Assembly: GCF_000160035.2 (NCBI RefSeq)
Contig: NZ_KI535367.1
Span: forward strand, 497,088-561,087
From: Catonella morbi ATCC 51271
GTDB taxonomy: Bacteria > Bacillota > Clostridia > Lachnospirales > Lachnospiraceae
Direction: 5' to 3'
Length of the DNA stretch: 64,000 nt
Positions 43,736 to 53,900 of this stretch are shown piece after piece (position 1 is the first letter of the stretch; every line of letters begins with the position of its first letter). Below the pieces are notes generated by a model. The model was not told where the DNA came from and did not search any database. It saw only the letters and a program-made list of their open reading frames with translations. Both the position numbers and the translations under genes were made by a program.

Positions 43736-44908
43736 TTAATCCCCCATACTCTCAAAAGATTCCACAGGTTTTCCATCCACAATCTCCAAATATCCCTTTC
43801 TGCCTTTAAGTGTAATATTGGCATATCCATCCCTTATCACAGTTGCAGTATCATACTTAAATTCTGTTATAGGCTTGCCGTCTTTATCTATATATCCCCA
43901 TTTTCCGTCTTTCATTACATTTACATAGTCATCTGAAAAGAAACCTCTATCATCATATATTGCAGGAATACATAGTATGCCTTCCTTGTTGATAAACCCA
44001 TATTTTCCCTTGATTCTTACTGCAGCACGGTCATTCATAAAATCCTCTAAATAACCATACTTAACAGGTATCACTTCTTCACCTGTAGTATTTATAAACC
44101 CCCACTTCTTACCCTTTCTTACTTTAGCCAAACCAAGAATGAAGCTTTCCGTTTCATCATACTTAGGTTCAGTTATAAATTCTCCTTTTTTATTTATAAA
44201 TCCAAACTTTCCTTTAGTTTTTACACTCGTAAATCCTTCACTGTAAAAAAGGGCGGCATCATATTTTACCGGTACAACTACTTTTCCTGTTTTATCTGCA
44301 AAGCCCCATTTATTGCCTTTTTTCAACTTAGCCATTCCTTCAACAAAAGTATCAACAGCATCATATTCTATCGGTATTATAACTTTGTTCTTTTTGTTTA
44401 TCAGTCCCCACTTACCGCCGTTCTTTTGGACTTCTGCAAAGCCATCATTAAACGGATAGATAAATTCATATTCGGCAGGGATAAAGAGTTTTCCTTTTAT
44501 ATTTACGATTCCGTATTTCCCATTAAGCACGACTACGGCATTCTCTTCAATAAACTCTTCAATTTTATCATACTTAATGGGAACTATAACTTTTCCCTTT
44601 TTATTTATTACTCCAACCTTCCCGTTTAATTCTACCTTTGCTGTTTTCCCATTATAAAAACTCTCCGCATTATGATACTTGAGAGGAATTACCAGCTTGC
44701 CTTTTTCATTTATATATCCCCAATAGTTTTTCCACCTTACTGCCGCCAGTCCACCGTAAAACTCTTTTTGTTCGTTGTATTTCTTTTTCGTTGCAGCCTG
44801 AGTGCTTATCTTAAATGTCTCCCCGGTGCCTATTCCCTGTACCATTCCTGTTACAAGCCCTAAACTCAGTATGGCAGCAATCACTTTCCTTTTTAATTCA
44901 TTCTTCAT
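43736..44908 (-). CDS. Secreted WG-repeat protein
   Basis: A 390-residue protein with a signal peptide (about residues 1-37) and nine or so WG-type repeats of about 38 residues (WGYINEKGKLVIPLKYHNAE; WGLINKKNKVIIPIEYDAVD; WGFADKTGKVVVPVKYDAAL; WGFINTTGEEVIPVKYGYLE). KWG repeats form beta-rich solenoid or propeller structures in exported Firmicute proteins; no enzyme activity is known. GGAGG-type ribosome site before the ATG. Confidence 0.88.
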   Translation of the reverse strand: MKNELKRKVIAAILSLGLVTGMVQGIGTGETFKISTQAATKKKYNEQKEFYGGLAAVRWKNYWGYINEKGKLVIPLKYHNAESFYNGKTAKVELNGKVGVINKKGKVIVPIKYDKIEEFIEENAVVVLNGKYGIVNIKGKLFIPAEYEFIYPFNDGFAEVQKNGGKWGLINKKNKVIIPIEYDAVDTFVEGMAKLKKGNKWGFADKTGKVVVPVKYDAALFYSEGFTSVKTKGKFGFINKKGEFITEPKYDETESFILGLAKVRKGKKWGFINTTGEEVIPVKYGYLEDFMNDRAAVRIKGKYGFINKEGILCIPAIYDDRGFFSDDYVNVMKDGKWGYIDKDGKPITEFKYDTATVIRDGYANITLKGRKGYLEIVDGKPVESFESMGD

Positions 44909-45030
44909 TATTTTCCTCCTTATTAATATTCTGAAAATATATGTTAAATGTAAATATTTTTAGATATTTTTATTTTAGCACATTATAAGATTTTTGTAAA
45001 AGAGTTTTATACCTTTCTTGCTATTCTTCA

Positions 45031-45064
45031 TTATTCGTGCAAAATATTGATTTATTCGTGCAAA
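45031..45064 (+). promoter_or_regulatory. Direct-repeat operator of the toxin-antitoxin operon
   Basis: TTATTCGTGCAAA occurs twice (45031-45043 and 45052-45064), 21 bp apart, spanning the -35 region, so bound antitoxin would block RNA polymerase on the same DNA face. Confidence 0.6.
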
Positions 45065-45075
45065 TAAAGTATAAT
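45047..45075 (+). promoter_or_regulatory. Promoter of the toxin-antitoxin operon
   Basis: TTGATT (45047-45052), 17-bp spacer, TATAAT (45070-45075). Confidence 0.75.
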
Positions 45076-45108
45076 ATATTAAATAGAGTATAGAGAGGAG
45101 ATGATTAT

Positions 45109-45387
45109 ATGGCTGCCAATACAACAAATATCAGCATCCGTATGGATTCTGCTTTAAAAACGCAGGCTGATAAATTATTTAGCGAACTGGGCATGAACCT
45201 ATCAACAGCATTCAATATTTTTGTAAGACAGTCACTTCGTGAAGGTAGAATTCCCTTTGATATTTCATTAAATCAGCCAAATCAGGATACAATAGAAGCT
45301 ATGCTGGAGGCAGAAAGGATTGCAAAAGATACTTCGGTAAAGGGATATACTGATTTGAATGAACTATTTGCAGATCTTAAATCATGA
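45109..45387 (+). CDS. RelB/DinJ-family antitoxin
   Basis: A 92-residue antitoxin with an N-terminal ribbon-helix-helix DNA-binding domain (NISIRMDSALKTQADKLFSE, LGMNLSTAFNIFVRQSLR) and an acidic C-terminal toxin-binding tail ending DLNELFADLKS. It neutralises the RelE-like toxin encoded next, with which it overlaps by 4 bp (ATGA), and should repress its own operon at the repeats at 45031-45064. GAGGAG precedes the ATG. Confidence 0.9.
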   Translation: MAANTTNISIRMDSALKTQADKLFSELGMNLSTAFNIFVRQSLREGRIPFDISLNQPNQDTIEAMLEAERIAKDTSVKGYTDLNELFADLKS

Positions 45388-45674
45388 AAAAAACTAAATA
45401 TATTGTTAAGTACACAAATAAATTCAAAAAAGACTTTAAACTAGCTATTAAACGTGGTCTAGATATTAGTTTATTAGAGGATATCATCGCAAAACTTTCA
45501 ATGGGTGAAACTCTACCGGAGAAAAATTTAGACCATAATTTAACCGGAAATTGGATGGGCCATCGTGAATGCCACATTCTACCTAACTGGCTGCTTATTT
45601 ACAGAATTGAAGATAATGTACTTGTACTAACTTTATCAAGAACCGGAACTCACAGTGACCTGTTTGGAAAATAA
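45384..45674 (+). CDS. YafQ/RelE-family ribosome-dependent mRNA interferase toxin
   Basis: A 96-residue type II toxin: KYTNKFKKDFKLAIKRGLDI, EKNLDHNLTGNWMGHRECHI, LPNWLLIYRIEDNVLVLTLS, RTGTHSDLF. The terminal His (SD-LF context, RTGTHSDLF) and HRECHI segment are the YafQ catalytic signature. It cleaves mRNA on the ribosome when free of antitoxin. It looks intact. Confidence 0.9.
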   Translation: MKKTKYIVKYTNKFKKDFKLAIKRGLDISLLEDIIAKLSMGETLPEKNLDHNLTGNWMGHRECHILPNWLLIYRIEDNVLVLTLSRTGTHSDLFGK

Positions 45675-45690
45675 AATTTAATCAAAAAAT

Positions 45691-45723
45691 AGTCCCCGGG
45701 GAAGTTCAATTTCCCCAGGGACT
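45691..45723. terminator. Convergent terminator
   Basis: AGTCCCCGGGGAA / TTCCCCAGGGACT, about a 13-bp stem (one mismatch) with a short loop, between the toxin and chemoreceptor genes. A run of T (ATTTTTT) follows on the minus strand. Confidence 0.82.
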
Positions 45724-45739
45724 GATTTCTGCTTATAAG

Positions 45740-47533
45740 TTATATATGATACTTATTTAATCTTTTTTTGAAATCTTCTATCATAGTATCAAATACACCT
45801 ATCTGGTGCGAAAGTTCCTTAATCTGCTCTATATAAGAGCCAACGCTTATATTTACCTCACTTACTGCCTCTGAATTCTCGTCAGCTATTGTTGTAAGCG
45901 TTTGAATATTCTCAAAGAGTTCGGAGATAGACTCTGCCTCGCTCTTAAGTTTCTGCGAATTGTCAATCATAAGCACAGACACAGCCTGTAAGTTATCATT
46001 TGATACCTGTGATATATCCACAGCTTTATCCAGTGATTCATTTTCAGTAGCAAGCACTTTATACTGATTGTCTATACCTGATACAACCTCCTTCATATTA
46101 GACACAAAGCCTGTAAGATTCCGGTTTATTTCCTCAACTGCATTATCTGTCTCTACCGAAAGTTTTCTTACTTCCTCCGCCACAACCGCAAATCCTTTTC
46201 CTGCCTCTCCTGCCCTTGCCGCCTCTATGGATGCATTAAGCGCAAGAAGATTTATCTGGTTTGCTATGCCTGAAACTATGGATACTATCTGAACCATCTT
46301 GTCTGCATCATCCTGGAGGGCTGCACCGCTTTCTCTGATTGTACCAAGCCCGTCAAGAACTCCGTTTATCTCGGAGGCAGTCTTTTTAACTCCTGAAAAG
46401 CTTTCCCTGATACCGTTCATGGCATCTTCTATCTTTGCCTTATTATCCTGACTTTCCTCAGAAATTTCAGTAATATTGTTTACACTTCCGTTCAATACAT
46501 TTACAAGGCGTTCCGTCTCACTTGCCTGTCTGCTTGTATCGTCTGTAACCTTATTCATAATACCTTTAATATTATCAGAGGTATTCATCATATTACCTGA
46601 AATATTACCCAAAGAAACATTAAATCCATGCATCTCATCTACTACAGCATTGAAGTCAATGAAATCCTTTTGCACAGTCTCTTTAACCTTAGTAATGTCT
46701 CCGGCAAGCTCCTGATACTCATCTCCGCTTTCAAGTATCATATGACTGATAAATTTTCTCTGTTTTAAATCATTTAGTTCTTCCTGTACTTCTTTTATAG
46801 GTCTTGCAAAAATCAATCCCAGTACAGCGGGCAGAATTCCCGAAACCAAGGTAACTACTACCGGTTCCCAGCCAAGTCCAAAGGTGGCAAAGCTTGCTAT
46901 TCCGACTCCCAGCATTGTGAACAGCGAAGTTTTATACACTGAACTTTTAATAAAGCCCAATGAGAGAATCTTATTTAACTTATATGATTTTGTATAAGAA
47001 ATAGGTTTAGAGAATGTCAATTCTATTTTAATTTCAGGGCCGTTCTTACTTATGAGCTTCACCTCAACTTTTTCATTAAAGTGTTCAAATACTCCTTTTA
47101 GAAGTCCCATAAGATAATCACCCATCTGTCTTTTTGAGCGGTAAACAAGTAAGGCGGTGTTGGAATCTGTCGGGCTCAGGTCAAGTACCGGAGGAGTTGC
47201 ACCCTTAAATCTTTTCATAACTATTGCATGTACATCATTCATTGACTTAAGAAAGTGATATGCATTTTCATGTCTGAAAAAGCCGGGATAGAACTCAGCA
47301 AAGGTTCTGATATTTTCCTTACCCATTATTTCCCAAATCTGTTCGGTATTCTTGCCGACTTTCTGTCCAATAAAATCAACCATTCCTACTGCCATCTTGT
47401 CGTCTACATCTTCAAGCGGAGAAAAAATATGGTCAGGCTTTAAACCATATTTTTCAAAAGCCTTATCTACAATATCATCTCCGAAAAGTCTTCTTCCTGA
47501 AGTCATCCAGGAAGCTACAACAGTACCTTTCAT
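45740..47533 (-). CDS. H-NOX heme-sensor methyl-accepting chemotaxis protein
   Basis: A 597-residue chemoreceptor fusing an N-terminal heme NO/O2-binding (H-NOX) domain (1-185) to two membrane helices (about 205-255) and a cytoplasmic MCP signalling domain (from about 310; tip hairpin [20 protein letters not shown]). The proximal heme ligand H102 (DVHAIV), P115, and the Y131-S133-R135 heme-propionate motif (YRSKR) are exactly placed. The distal-pocket residues W9, N74 and Y140 known from the O2-binding H-NOX of Caldanaerobacter (Thermoanaerobacter) are also present, so O2 rather than only NO binding is predicted. It should report oxygen to CheA. No HAMP domain is obvious. Confidence 0.92.
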   Translation of the reverse strand: MKGTVVASWMTSGRRLFGDDIVDKAFEKYGLKPDHIFSPLEDVDDKMAVGMVDFIGQKVGKNTEQIWEIMGKENIRTFAEFYPGFFRHENAYHFLKSMNDVHAIVMKRFKGATPPVLDLSPTDSNTALLVYRSKRQMGDYLMGLLKGVFEHFNEKVEVKLISKNGPEIKIELTFSKPISYTKSYKLNKILSLGFIKSSVYKTSLFTMLGVGIASFATFGLGWEPVVVTLVSGILPAVLGLIFARPIKEVQEELNDLKQRKFISHMILESGDEYQELAGDITKVKETVQKDFIDFNAVVDEMHGFNVSLGNISGNMMNTSDNIKGIMNKVTDDTSRQASETERLVNVLNGSVNNITEISEESQDNKAKIEDAMNGIRESFSGVKKTASEINGVLDGLGTIRESGAALQDDADKMVQIVSIVSGIANQINLLALNASIEAARAGEAGKGFAVVAEEVRKLSVETDNAVEEINRNLTGFVSNMKEVVSGIDNQYKVLATENESLDKAVDISQVSNDNLQAVSVLMIDNSQKLKSEAESISELFENIQTLTTIADENSEAVSEVNISVGSYIEQIKELSHQIGVFDTMIEDFKKRLNKYHI

Positions 47534-47619
47534 AAGTCATTTCTCCTCGTATAATATTTTTTCAATATAAAATAAGTATGCTTAAATAAAAATCAATTCA
47601 ATTCAATCCAATATAGAGG

Positions 47620-48483
47620 TTAATTTTTCTTATTCTTATTATAAAAATACATCCAGATTCCCATAGCAAAAATTATAATATAGCCTAAAAAGCTATACAT
47701 ATCCGGAAGTTGATTCAGGAACACAAATCCCAAAACAGTTGATATTATTATCTGATTGTAATCATAGATGGATATTTCCTTGGCGGGAGCATAGAAATAT
47801 GCTTTTGTAATTGAGAGCTGTCCAACCGCTGCCGCAACTCCGCTTAAAATTAACATACAAGTCTGATAAAGGCTCATCGGTGTAAAACGGACAATTAAAA
47901 ACGGAAGGCAAACCAGGCTGGAAAAGGCTGAAAAAAAGAACACAATTAACTTTCCGTTTACTCCTCTTTTACCAAGTGCCCTGACCATAGTATAAGCAGC
48001 TCCTGCACCTACTCCTCCCAAAGCTCCTATAATTGCCGGGAATATAGCCACATTACCGGTAGGCTTTATAATAAACATTGCACCCGCAAAGGCTCCGAAA
48101 ACCGCTATTCCCTGAAATATGCTTATCCTTTCTTTTAATATAAAAAAGGAAAATATAATCACAAAAAACGGAGCCAGTTTATTCAACATATTTGCATCTG
48201 AAAGTTTCAAATGGTCTAAGGCATAAAAATTACAGATTAAACCTGCCGTACCGAAAGAGGCTCTTAATATAAGAAACAGAAAATCACCTTTATTAATGCG
48301 TATTTTTTCTCCTAATTTCTTAAGTCCCGCTCCCGCTATAAACACAGGAACTATATTTCTAAAAAATGCTTTTTGCATGGTAGGGACATTTCCCGCAAGG
48401 TTGACAAACAAGCCCATCAAAGCAAAGCCTGCACCTGCTAAAAGAATGAATAAAATTCCCTTCTGCTTATCAGATATGTTCAT
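47620..48483 (-). CDS. EamA/DMT-family transporter
   Basis: A 287-residue permease with ten helices in two EamA domains (KGILFILLAGAGFALMGLFV; FAGAMFIIKPTG ending the first half; LSGVAAAVGQLSITKAYFYA, VLGFVFLNQLPDMYSFLGYI in the second). Similar proteins export amino acids, nucleotide sugars or S-adenosylmethionine. It overlaps the PAP2 gene by 4 bp. Not closely related to the DMT protein at 31168. Confidence 0.85.
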   Translation of the reverse strand: MNISDKQKGILFILLAGAGFALMGLFVNLAGNVPTMQKAFFRNIVPVFIAGAGLKKLGEKIRINKGDFLFLILRASFGTAGLICNFYALDHLKLSDANMLNKLAPFFVIIFSFFILKERISIFQGIAVFGAFAGAMFIIKPTGNVAIFPAIIGALGGVGAGAAYTMVRALGKRGVNGKLIVFFFSAFSSLVCLPFLIVRFTPMSLYQTCMLILSGVAAAVGQLSITKAYFYAPAKEISIYDYNQIIISTVLGFVFLNQLPDMYSFLGYIIIFAMGIWMYFYNKNKKN

Positions 48484-49052
48484 TCATTATCCCTCTTTTG
48501 CTGTAAGAATTTTTGCATTAACCACGATGAATCAGGGAAGCATTTAACTGCAATTATTGAAGATATAACTCCCAAAACTATACCTCCAAGTACGTCACTT
48601 GGGTAGTGTATGCCTACATAGAGCCTTGAAAATCCCATTAAAGATGCCAGCACAAGAGCTATAATTCCGTATTTTCTCTCCATCACCATAAAAACTACCA
48701 CAGCAAGTGCAAAGGCACTGCCTGTATGCCCCGACGGAAAAGACAAGTCATTGGCCTTTCCTACTAACAACGTAAGTCCGTCAATCGCATCATAAGGTCT
48801 TATTCGTGCCACCCAGTTCTTAAGGATAAGGTTGGTCACTATAAATTCCAATATAAGTGATATAGTCATAAGAATCCCTACTTTTCTGAGCTTCTTAAAA
48901 TATAGGAATAAGGCTATAATTACAAAACATAATATGCCCGAATTGTTTGACAACGTAAACGGAATTAACAATGCATTAAGTATAGGATTTCTCACATATT
49001 CCTGTAAAAACAGGAGAATATTACTGTCTAAATTCATTAAGTTTTCTATCAT
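48480..49052 (-). CDS. PAP2-family lipid phosphatase
   Basis: A 190-residue membrane phosphatase with the three PAP2 motifs: KNWVARIRPYD, PSGHTGSAFA (catalytic His) and SRLYVGIHYPSDVLGG. About five helices. It probably dephosphorylates undecaprenyl pyrophosphate or phosphatidate/PG-phosphate at the outer membrane face. Coupled to the EamA gene by ATGA overlap. Confidence 0.9.
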   Translation of the reverse strand: MIENLMNLDSNILLFLQEYVRNPILNALLIPFTLSNNSGILCFVIIALFLYFKKLRKVGILMTISLILEFIVTNLILKNWVARIRPYDAIDGLTLLVGKANDLSFPSGHTGSAFALAVVVFMVMERKYGIIALVLASLMGFSRLYVGIHYPSDVLGGIVLGVISSIIAVKCFPDSSWLMQKFLQQKRDNE

Positions 49053-49070
49053 TCACTACCTGAACCTGAC

Positions 49071-50573
49071 CTACAGAGAATTTACCTTCTCTACAAACCT
49101 AAGTATTCCCTTTCTTCCGTTTTCATCATCCTTATAGACACCCGCATCTTTAAGCACTTCCGAGAACACAAGTCCTATCTCCTGTCTGATGATTTCTTCT
49201 GCATTATCTTTGTTAAAATTTTCATATTTAGCCATAAATTCATCCACCCAGTCAGCATGCTTTGCAAGTACTTCATCTTTTCTTATATCTTTACCCTCAA
49301 GAAGAGCTGTTCTTAAGCTGTCCATTTCACCTTTAAGCCTTCCCGGAAGAACTGCAAGTCCCATAACTTCTATAAGACCTATGTTTTCCTTCTTTATATG
49401 GTGAAGTTTGTCATGCGGATGGAAGATACCAAGAGGATATTCTTCTGTCGTTCTGTTGTTTCTAAGCACAAGGTCAATCTCAAAGTCAGAACCTCTGCGC
49501 CTTGCAATAGGGGTGATAGTATTATGAGGCTCCCCGTCACTTTCTGCAAGTACATCTACCTCTTCATCAGAGTATCTTCTCCAAGTCCCAAGTATTATAT
49601 CGGCAAGTTCTGCTATTTTATTATAGTCAGCACCTGTTAATCTTATAACTGACATAGGCCAGTTTACTATTCCTGCCTTAATATCTTCATAGCCCTTAAA
49701 TTCCACTTTTTCTCTGAGTTCTGCCCTCGCCATAGGGAACTCGTAGTTTCCTCCCTGAAAATGGTCATGTGTAAGGATAGAGCCTCCGACTATAGGCAAA
49801 TCAGCATTGGAACCTGCCATATAATGTGGGAATTTCTCTGTAAATTCAAGGAGCTTAAGAAAAACTGCCTTGTTTATCTTCATTGGTACATGACCTTCAT
49901 TTAATATAATACAATGCTCATTATAGTACACATAAGGGGAATACTGTAAGAAATAATTCTCTCCTCCGAGTGTTAAAGGTATGATTCTGTGATTTTCCCT
50001 TGCAGGCTTGTTCATATCACCTGCAAAACCCTCATTTTCCCTGCAAAGGAGACATTTTGGATAACCTGTCTGAACTAACTTCTTAGCCGCCGCTATAGCC
50101 TTAGGATCTTTCTCAGGCTTTGACAAATTGATGGTGATGTCAAGCTTTCCATAAGGTGAATCTGCCTGCCATTTCACATCTTTTACTATCCTGTCTTCCC
50201 TTATATAATTAGTAGCCTTGCTGAAGTCATAGTACCAGTCCGTGGCTTCCTTAGGACTTTTTTCCAGCAGACTTTCAAATTTCCTTATTATATCCGAAGG
50301 CCTGCCAAGTAAGCAGTCCATAAGCTTTGTGTCAAAAAGATCCTGTTCTGTGATTGAGTCACTTACCAATCCCTTTTCCATGGCAAATTTTAATATATCA
50401 CTGAGAATATCCGAAAGCTCCTCTTTGCATTCCCCTATTTCGCCGTTTCCCTCGTAATCGGAAAGTTCCAATGTATATAAAAGCTTGTTCCTTGTATAAG
50501 AAATATCCTCTTTCTCAAGCAAACCTTTTTTAAGCCCGAAGGCAATTAATCTGTCAATAGCATTATAAATCAT
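49071..50573 (-). CDS. galT: Galactose-1-phosphate uridylyltransferase, Firmicute type
   Basis: A 500-residue Leloir-pathway enzyme exchanging UMP between UDP-glucose and galactose-1-phosphate. It is of the longer Gram-positive type: N-terminal YNAIDRLIAFGLKKGLLE, then CLLCRENEGFAGDMNKPARE, the HCIILNEGH region, the metal/active-site segment GGSILTHDHFQGG, and a C-terminal FHPHDKLHHIKKENIGLIEV. No galK or galE is adjacent. It precedes PAP2 with an 18-bp gap, so transcription may run through. Confidence 0.94.
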   Translation of the reverse strand: MIYNAIDRLIAFGLKKGLLEKEDISYTRNKLLYTLELSDYEGNGEIGECKEELSDILSDILKFAMEKGLVSDSITEQDLFDTKLMDCLLGRPSDIIRKFESLLEKSPKEATDWYYDFSKATNYIREDRIVKDVKWQADSPYGKLDITINLSKPEKDPKAIAAAKKLVQTGYPKCLLCRENEGFAGDMNKPARENHRIIPLTLGGENYFLQYSPYVYYNEHCIILNEGHVPMKINKAVFLKLLEFTEKFPHYMAGSNADLPIVGGSILTHDHFQGGNYEFPMARAELREKVEFKGYEDIKAGIVNWPMSVIRLTGADYNKIAELADIILGTWRRYSDEEVDVLAESDGEPHNTITPIARRRGSDFEIDLVLRNNRTTEEYPLGIFHPHDKLHHIKKENIGLIEVMGLAVLPGRLKGEMDSLRTALLEGKDIRKDEVLAKHADWVDEFMAKYENFNKDNAEEIIRQEIGLVFSEVLKDAGVYKDDENGRKGILRFVEKVNSL

Positions 50574-50951
50574 AACTGTTCTCCTTAGTAATCTTAATTA
50601 ATCTGATATTATTCAGGCATCTCTAGCGTTTACCGCCTAATGAACAGGATTATTCAAACTTCGTTTCTTGCAATCCTAATATATATTATCTACAATTATT
50701 AACTTAGGTCAAGAACTAATTTATCACCAAATCATTCCATAAACCTGTGCCATATTGGATAAATAATTTGGACTTGTTTTATCGCCATGAAAAAAGGAGC
50801 TGTCGCACCGGGAAAAGATATACAAAATGCTGTGAACAGTTAAACCATATTTTGCAGTGTTTCCCTTTAATGCGACAGCTCCTAAACAGTTAATAATGTA
50901 CAACCTATCGTTACACGATAATTTATCCCAAATTTGGGTTTACTATAATTA
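50574..50951. other. Intergenic region between the subtilase and galT
   Basis: 378 bp without a gene. Contains the large structured repeat at 50797-50882, a TTTATCCCAAAT end-type repeat word at about 50932-50944 and another inverted copy near 50759-50771. Confidence 0.6.
50797..50882 (-). terminator. Large nested hairpin and terminator
   Basis: Outer stem GGAGCTGTCGCA / TGCGACAGCTCC (12 bp, perfect), inner stems GGGAAA/TTTCCC and CAAAAT/ATTTTG, 86 nt overall, followed on the minus strand by TTTTTT. It ends the subtilase transcript. The right arm shares TTTAATGCGACAGC with the hairpin at 10754-10788, so it belongs to a small repeat family. Confidence 0.75.
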
Positions 50952-53900
50952 TTATTTAGAGAGTTTTACTGTTTTTGTGAAAGTTCCTTTAAACTTGCCT
51001 TTTCCGACAATAAGTATCTGTACCTTTCCTTTTACCTTTTTGAAGAATACATCATAATCTTTTCCCTGCTTCATTCCTTTAATACTAATCTTAATATTCT
51101 CAATATCCTTTGTTGTTTTAAATGAGTCCAGATTAATCCTGATACTGTCTGCCTTCTTTTTTAAGATAGTGCTTATGTTGTTATTCTTCTTGTCCCTTTG
51201 ACCGGAAGTTTTAAATTTCTTTTCAATTTTTTCAAGAGCTTTGATTTTCTTTTCAAGAAAGGCAATTTGTTTTTCAATCTTTTCTTCTATTTCCTGAACT
51301 TTATTTGTAACTTTCTCAGTTTCCTTTTTATCTTCTTTTTTTCCGTCTTCTTTCTTTCCTTTTTCTTCTTTTACATCAGAAGAAGGAACATAAGAATAAC
51401 CCGGATTATCGGAAGGCGTTGAAGGCTTTACAGGTGGTTTTGAAGGTGCTACGGAAGAAACTTTCTCTGCTTCTATCCTTACCATATACATTCCAAGTTC
51501 ACTCGCTTCATTCCAGGCGCCGTTTATCAACTTGAAAGTTTTTCCTTCACCCTTTGTGCTTTCATCAACTGCCATTCTCGGTACATTATTTCCTGAACCG
51601 ACTTGGGTATAAGCAACATAAATATCACCTTTTACAAACAAATCAGGAATATTTATATCTGTAAAATTGTTATCGGCTGTAACAGTAGTTGTAACAGGTC
51701 CAAGAAGAATATCCCCCGGATAACCATCTTTCGTATTTTCACCATAAATACTGTATATAAATGATTTCCCTACAATACTTTCTTGACCTGCCCGCATTAA
51801 TCCAAAGCGAACCTTCTTTAATATCTGTTCTTTATCAAAATGGTACTTCACAGCAAGACTTCCACCTTCTTTTAATGATAATACAGCTTTTGCCTTTGCA
51901 AAGTCACCATTATCATTTGAAAGTTCTTCTCTCTTTCCGTCTGTTGTGAGTTTAGTAAGAACAATTGTAGGAAGTGTGGTATTCCCGGTAATAGAAACCA
52001 TCTGTTCTTTGGTTCTGTATCCTGCTGCCATAACAATGATTTTGTACTCTCCCTCAGGGATATTTGCGAGGATTACTGTTGATTTTGAAGAGGAAATATA
52101 TTTTGGAACATTGCTTCCCTTTTCATAAATCTTCACATCACTGTTTACACTATTCCCACTTGTATCCTTGATATCAAAAGACAGGCCAAAGGTTTCAAGT
52201 GAAGGCATTACTATATCCTGTTCAAGCTTTTCACCCTCTTTAAGAGTTATATTAAAAGGTTTTGACTTATATTTTTCATTATATGCCACAGCCGTATAGG
52301 TGCCTGCAGGATGCTTTATCTCGAATTTACCGCTTCCCGTTTCACTTCTCACATAGGTATTTGTTTCTAAAATCTTTACAATAGCAGAAACAGGGATTGC
52401 AAACTTTGCAGGTGCAGTTTCATTTGTCTTATAAACCGCTGTTCCAAGCAAAGTAAATTTCCCATCTGATAAATCAGGTAAAGTGGTCAGTTCTTCTGTT
52501 TTATTCGTCAGAACTTCTTCTCCATTTAAAGCATAAGTACTGTTATCTTCAGTAGTTGCTAAAGTTTCAGGAGAGCTTGCAGATTCATTAACATTAGAGG
52601 TGTCATAAACAGCAACATCATCAATGTACCAGCCCGGTTCAGAATAATCATTACTGGCACTTAACTTAAACTTCATTTGGAAGGAATTTGTCAAGAATTT
52701 TGGTTCTATAGCCATACCATCAAGCACCCAGGTATTTTTTGCTCTTTTATGACCATTAATATTATTGATATCAATATTGTTATTTAAGTTAAATACCCTT
52801 TCCCAGTCATCATTATCTTTCTTAAACCAAATTTCATGAATATCCTGTGTTTCGCTGGTAAAATTGTACCAGTTCTGATAATAAATATTTGCCTTTTTCA
52901 TATTGCTTAAGTCGATGACGGGAGATATCAATTCATAAGTTTTATTTACGGTTCTGGCTTTGTTTAAACCTGTCATAAACACATTAGGGCTGTCAGGGTT
53001 TTTAGTCTTCATAGAATAGGATGAAGGTCCGTCTGAATAATTATCATAATCTATCACACCTCTTTCCCATTTGCCGTCAGATGTAGATGTCCAGCCCTGT
53101 TCTCCATTTTCGAAGTTAAATTTTTTAACTTCTTTTCCTATGGTATAAGTAACGGACATCGGTTTGCTGAGCGCGCTTTCCATATCTCCTTTAACAGAAG
53201 CAATTTTATAATAATAACTGCCTTCCTGAGGTAAAGGAATATCTTCAATAAATGAGTACTTGGCAACATCTTCCTTTATTTTTTTATATTCTCCGTCTTT
53301 GGTCCCGGAGCGATAAAGAGCGTATTTTGTAACTTCCGGATTACTTACTTTATTAAATTTAATCCTTACTTTTCCGGTTCCCGCAAAATTTTCTGCGCTA
53401 AGTCCTTCACTAGGAGGCAGGGGAACATCATTTGATAAGGCTTCAATTTTAAAATCGTCAATATAGTAACCTGCAGCGGCTCTCTCACTGTAGCCCGCCC
53501 ACCTAAGCGCAAACATTACAACAATTTTTTTATTTTTGTATGGGGATAGGTCTATATAATGTTCCTTCCATTCGCGTTTACTGTATTTATTGATAAGTAC
53601 AGGTGTTTTACCATATTTGATTTTATTAATAGAAGAATCGGTACTGTCAATTTCACCAATCCAAACCTCAGCACTATCTTCAAAACCACCCATATAATTG
53701 TCCAACTCAGACCAGTCTTTAAAACGCAAAACAGCATCTCTTGTCTCAGAACTAAGGTCAATTGGAGGACTGATTAATAAAGAATCTATCAGACCATTGT
53801 AGTTTCCGTTCAGTCTTGTACCAACTAATTTTGTTCCGCTTGCTGCTTTAGCAGGACCTACAGTCGGAGTACCTACTTCCCACATCGGAGTCTTTCCTCC

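Noticed and set aside
51198-51422. 74-codon Phe/Leu-rich plus-strand frame in the subtilase gene
   Set aside because: Antisense of the Lys/Glu coiled coil; the repeated F/L composition is the expected complement.
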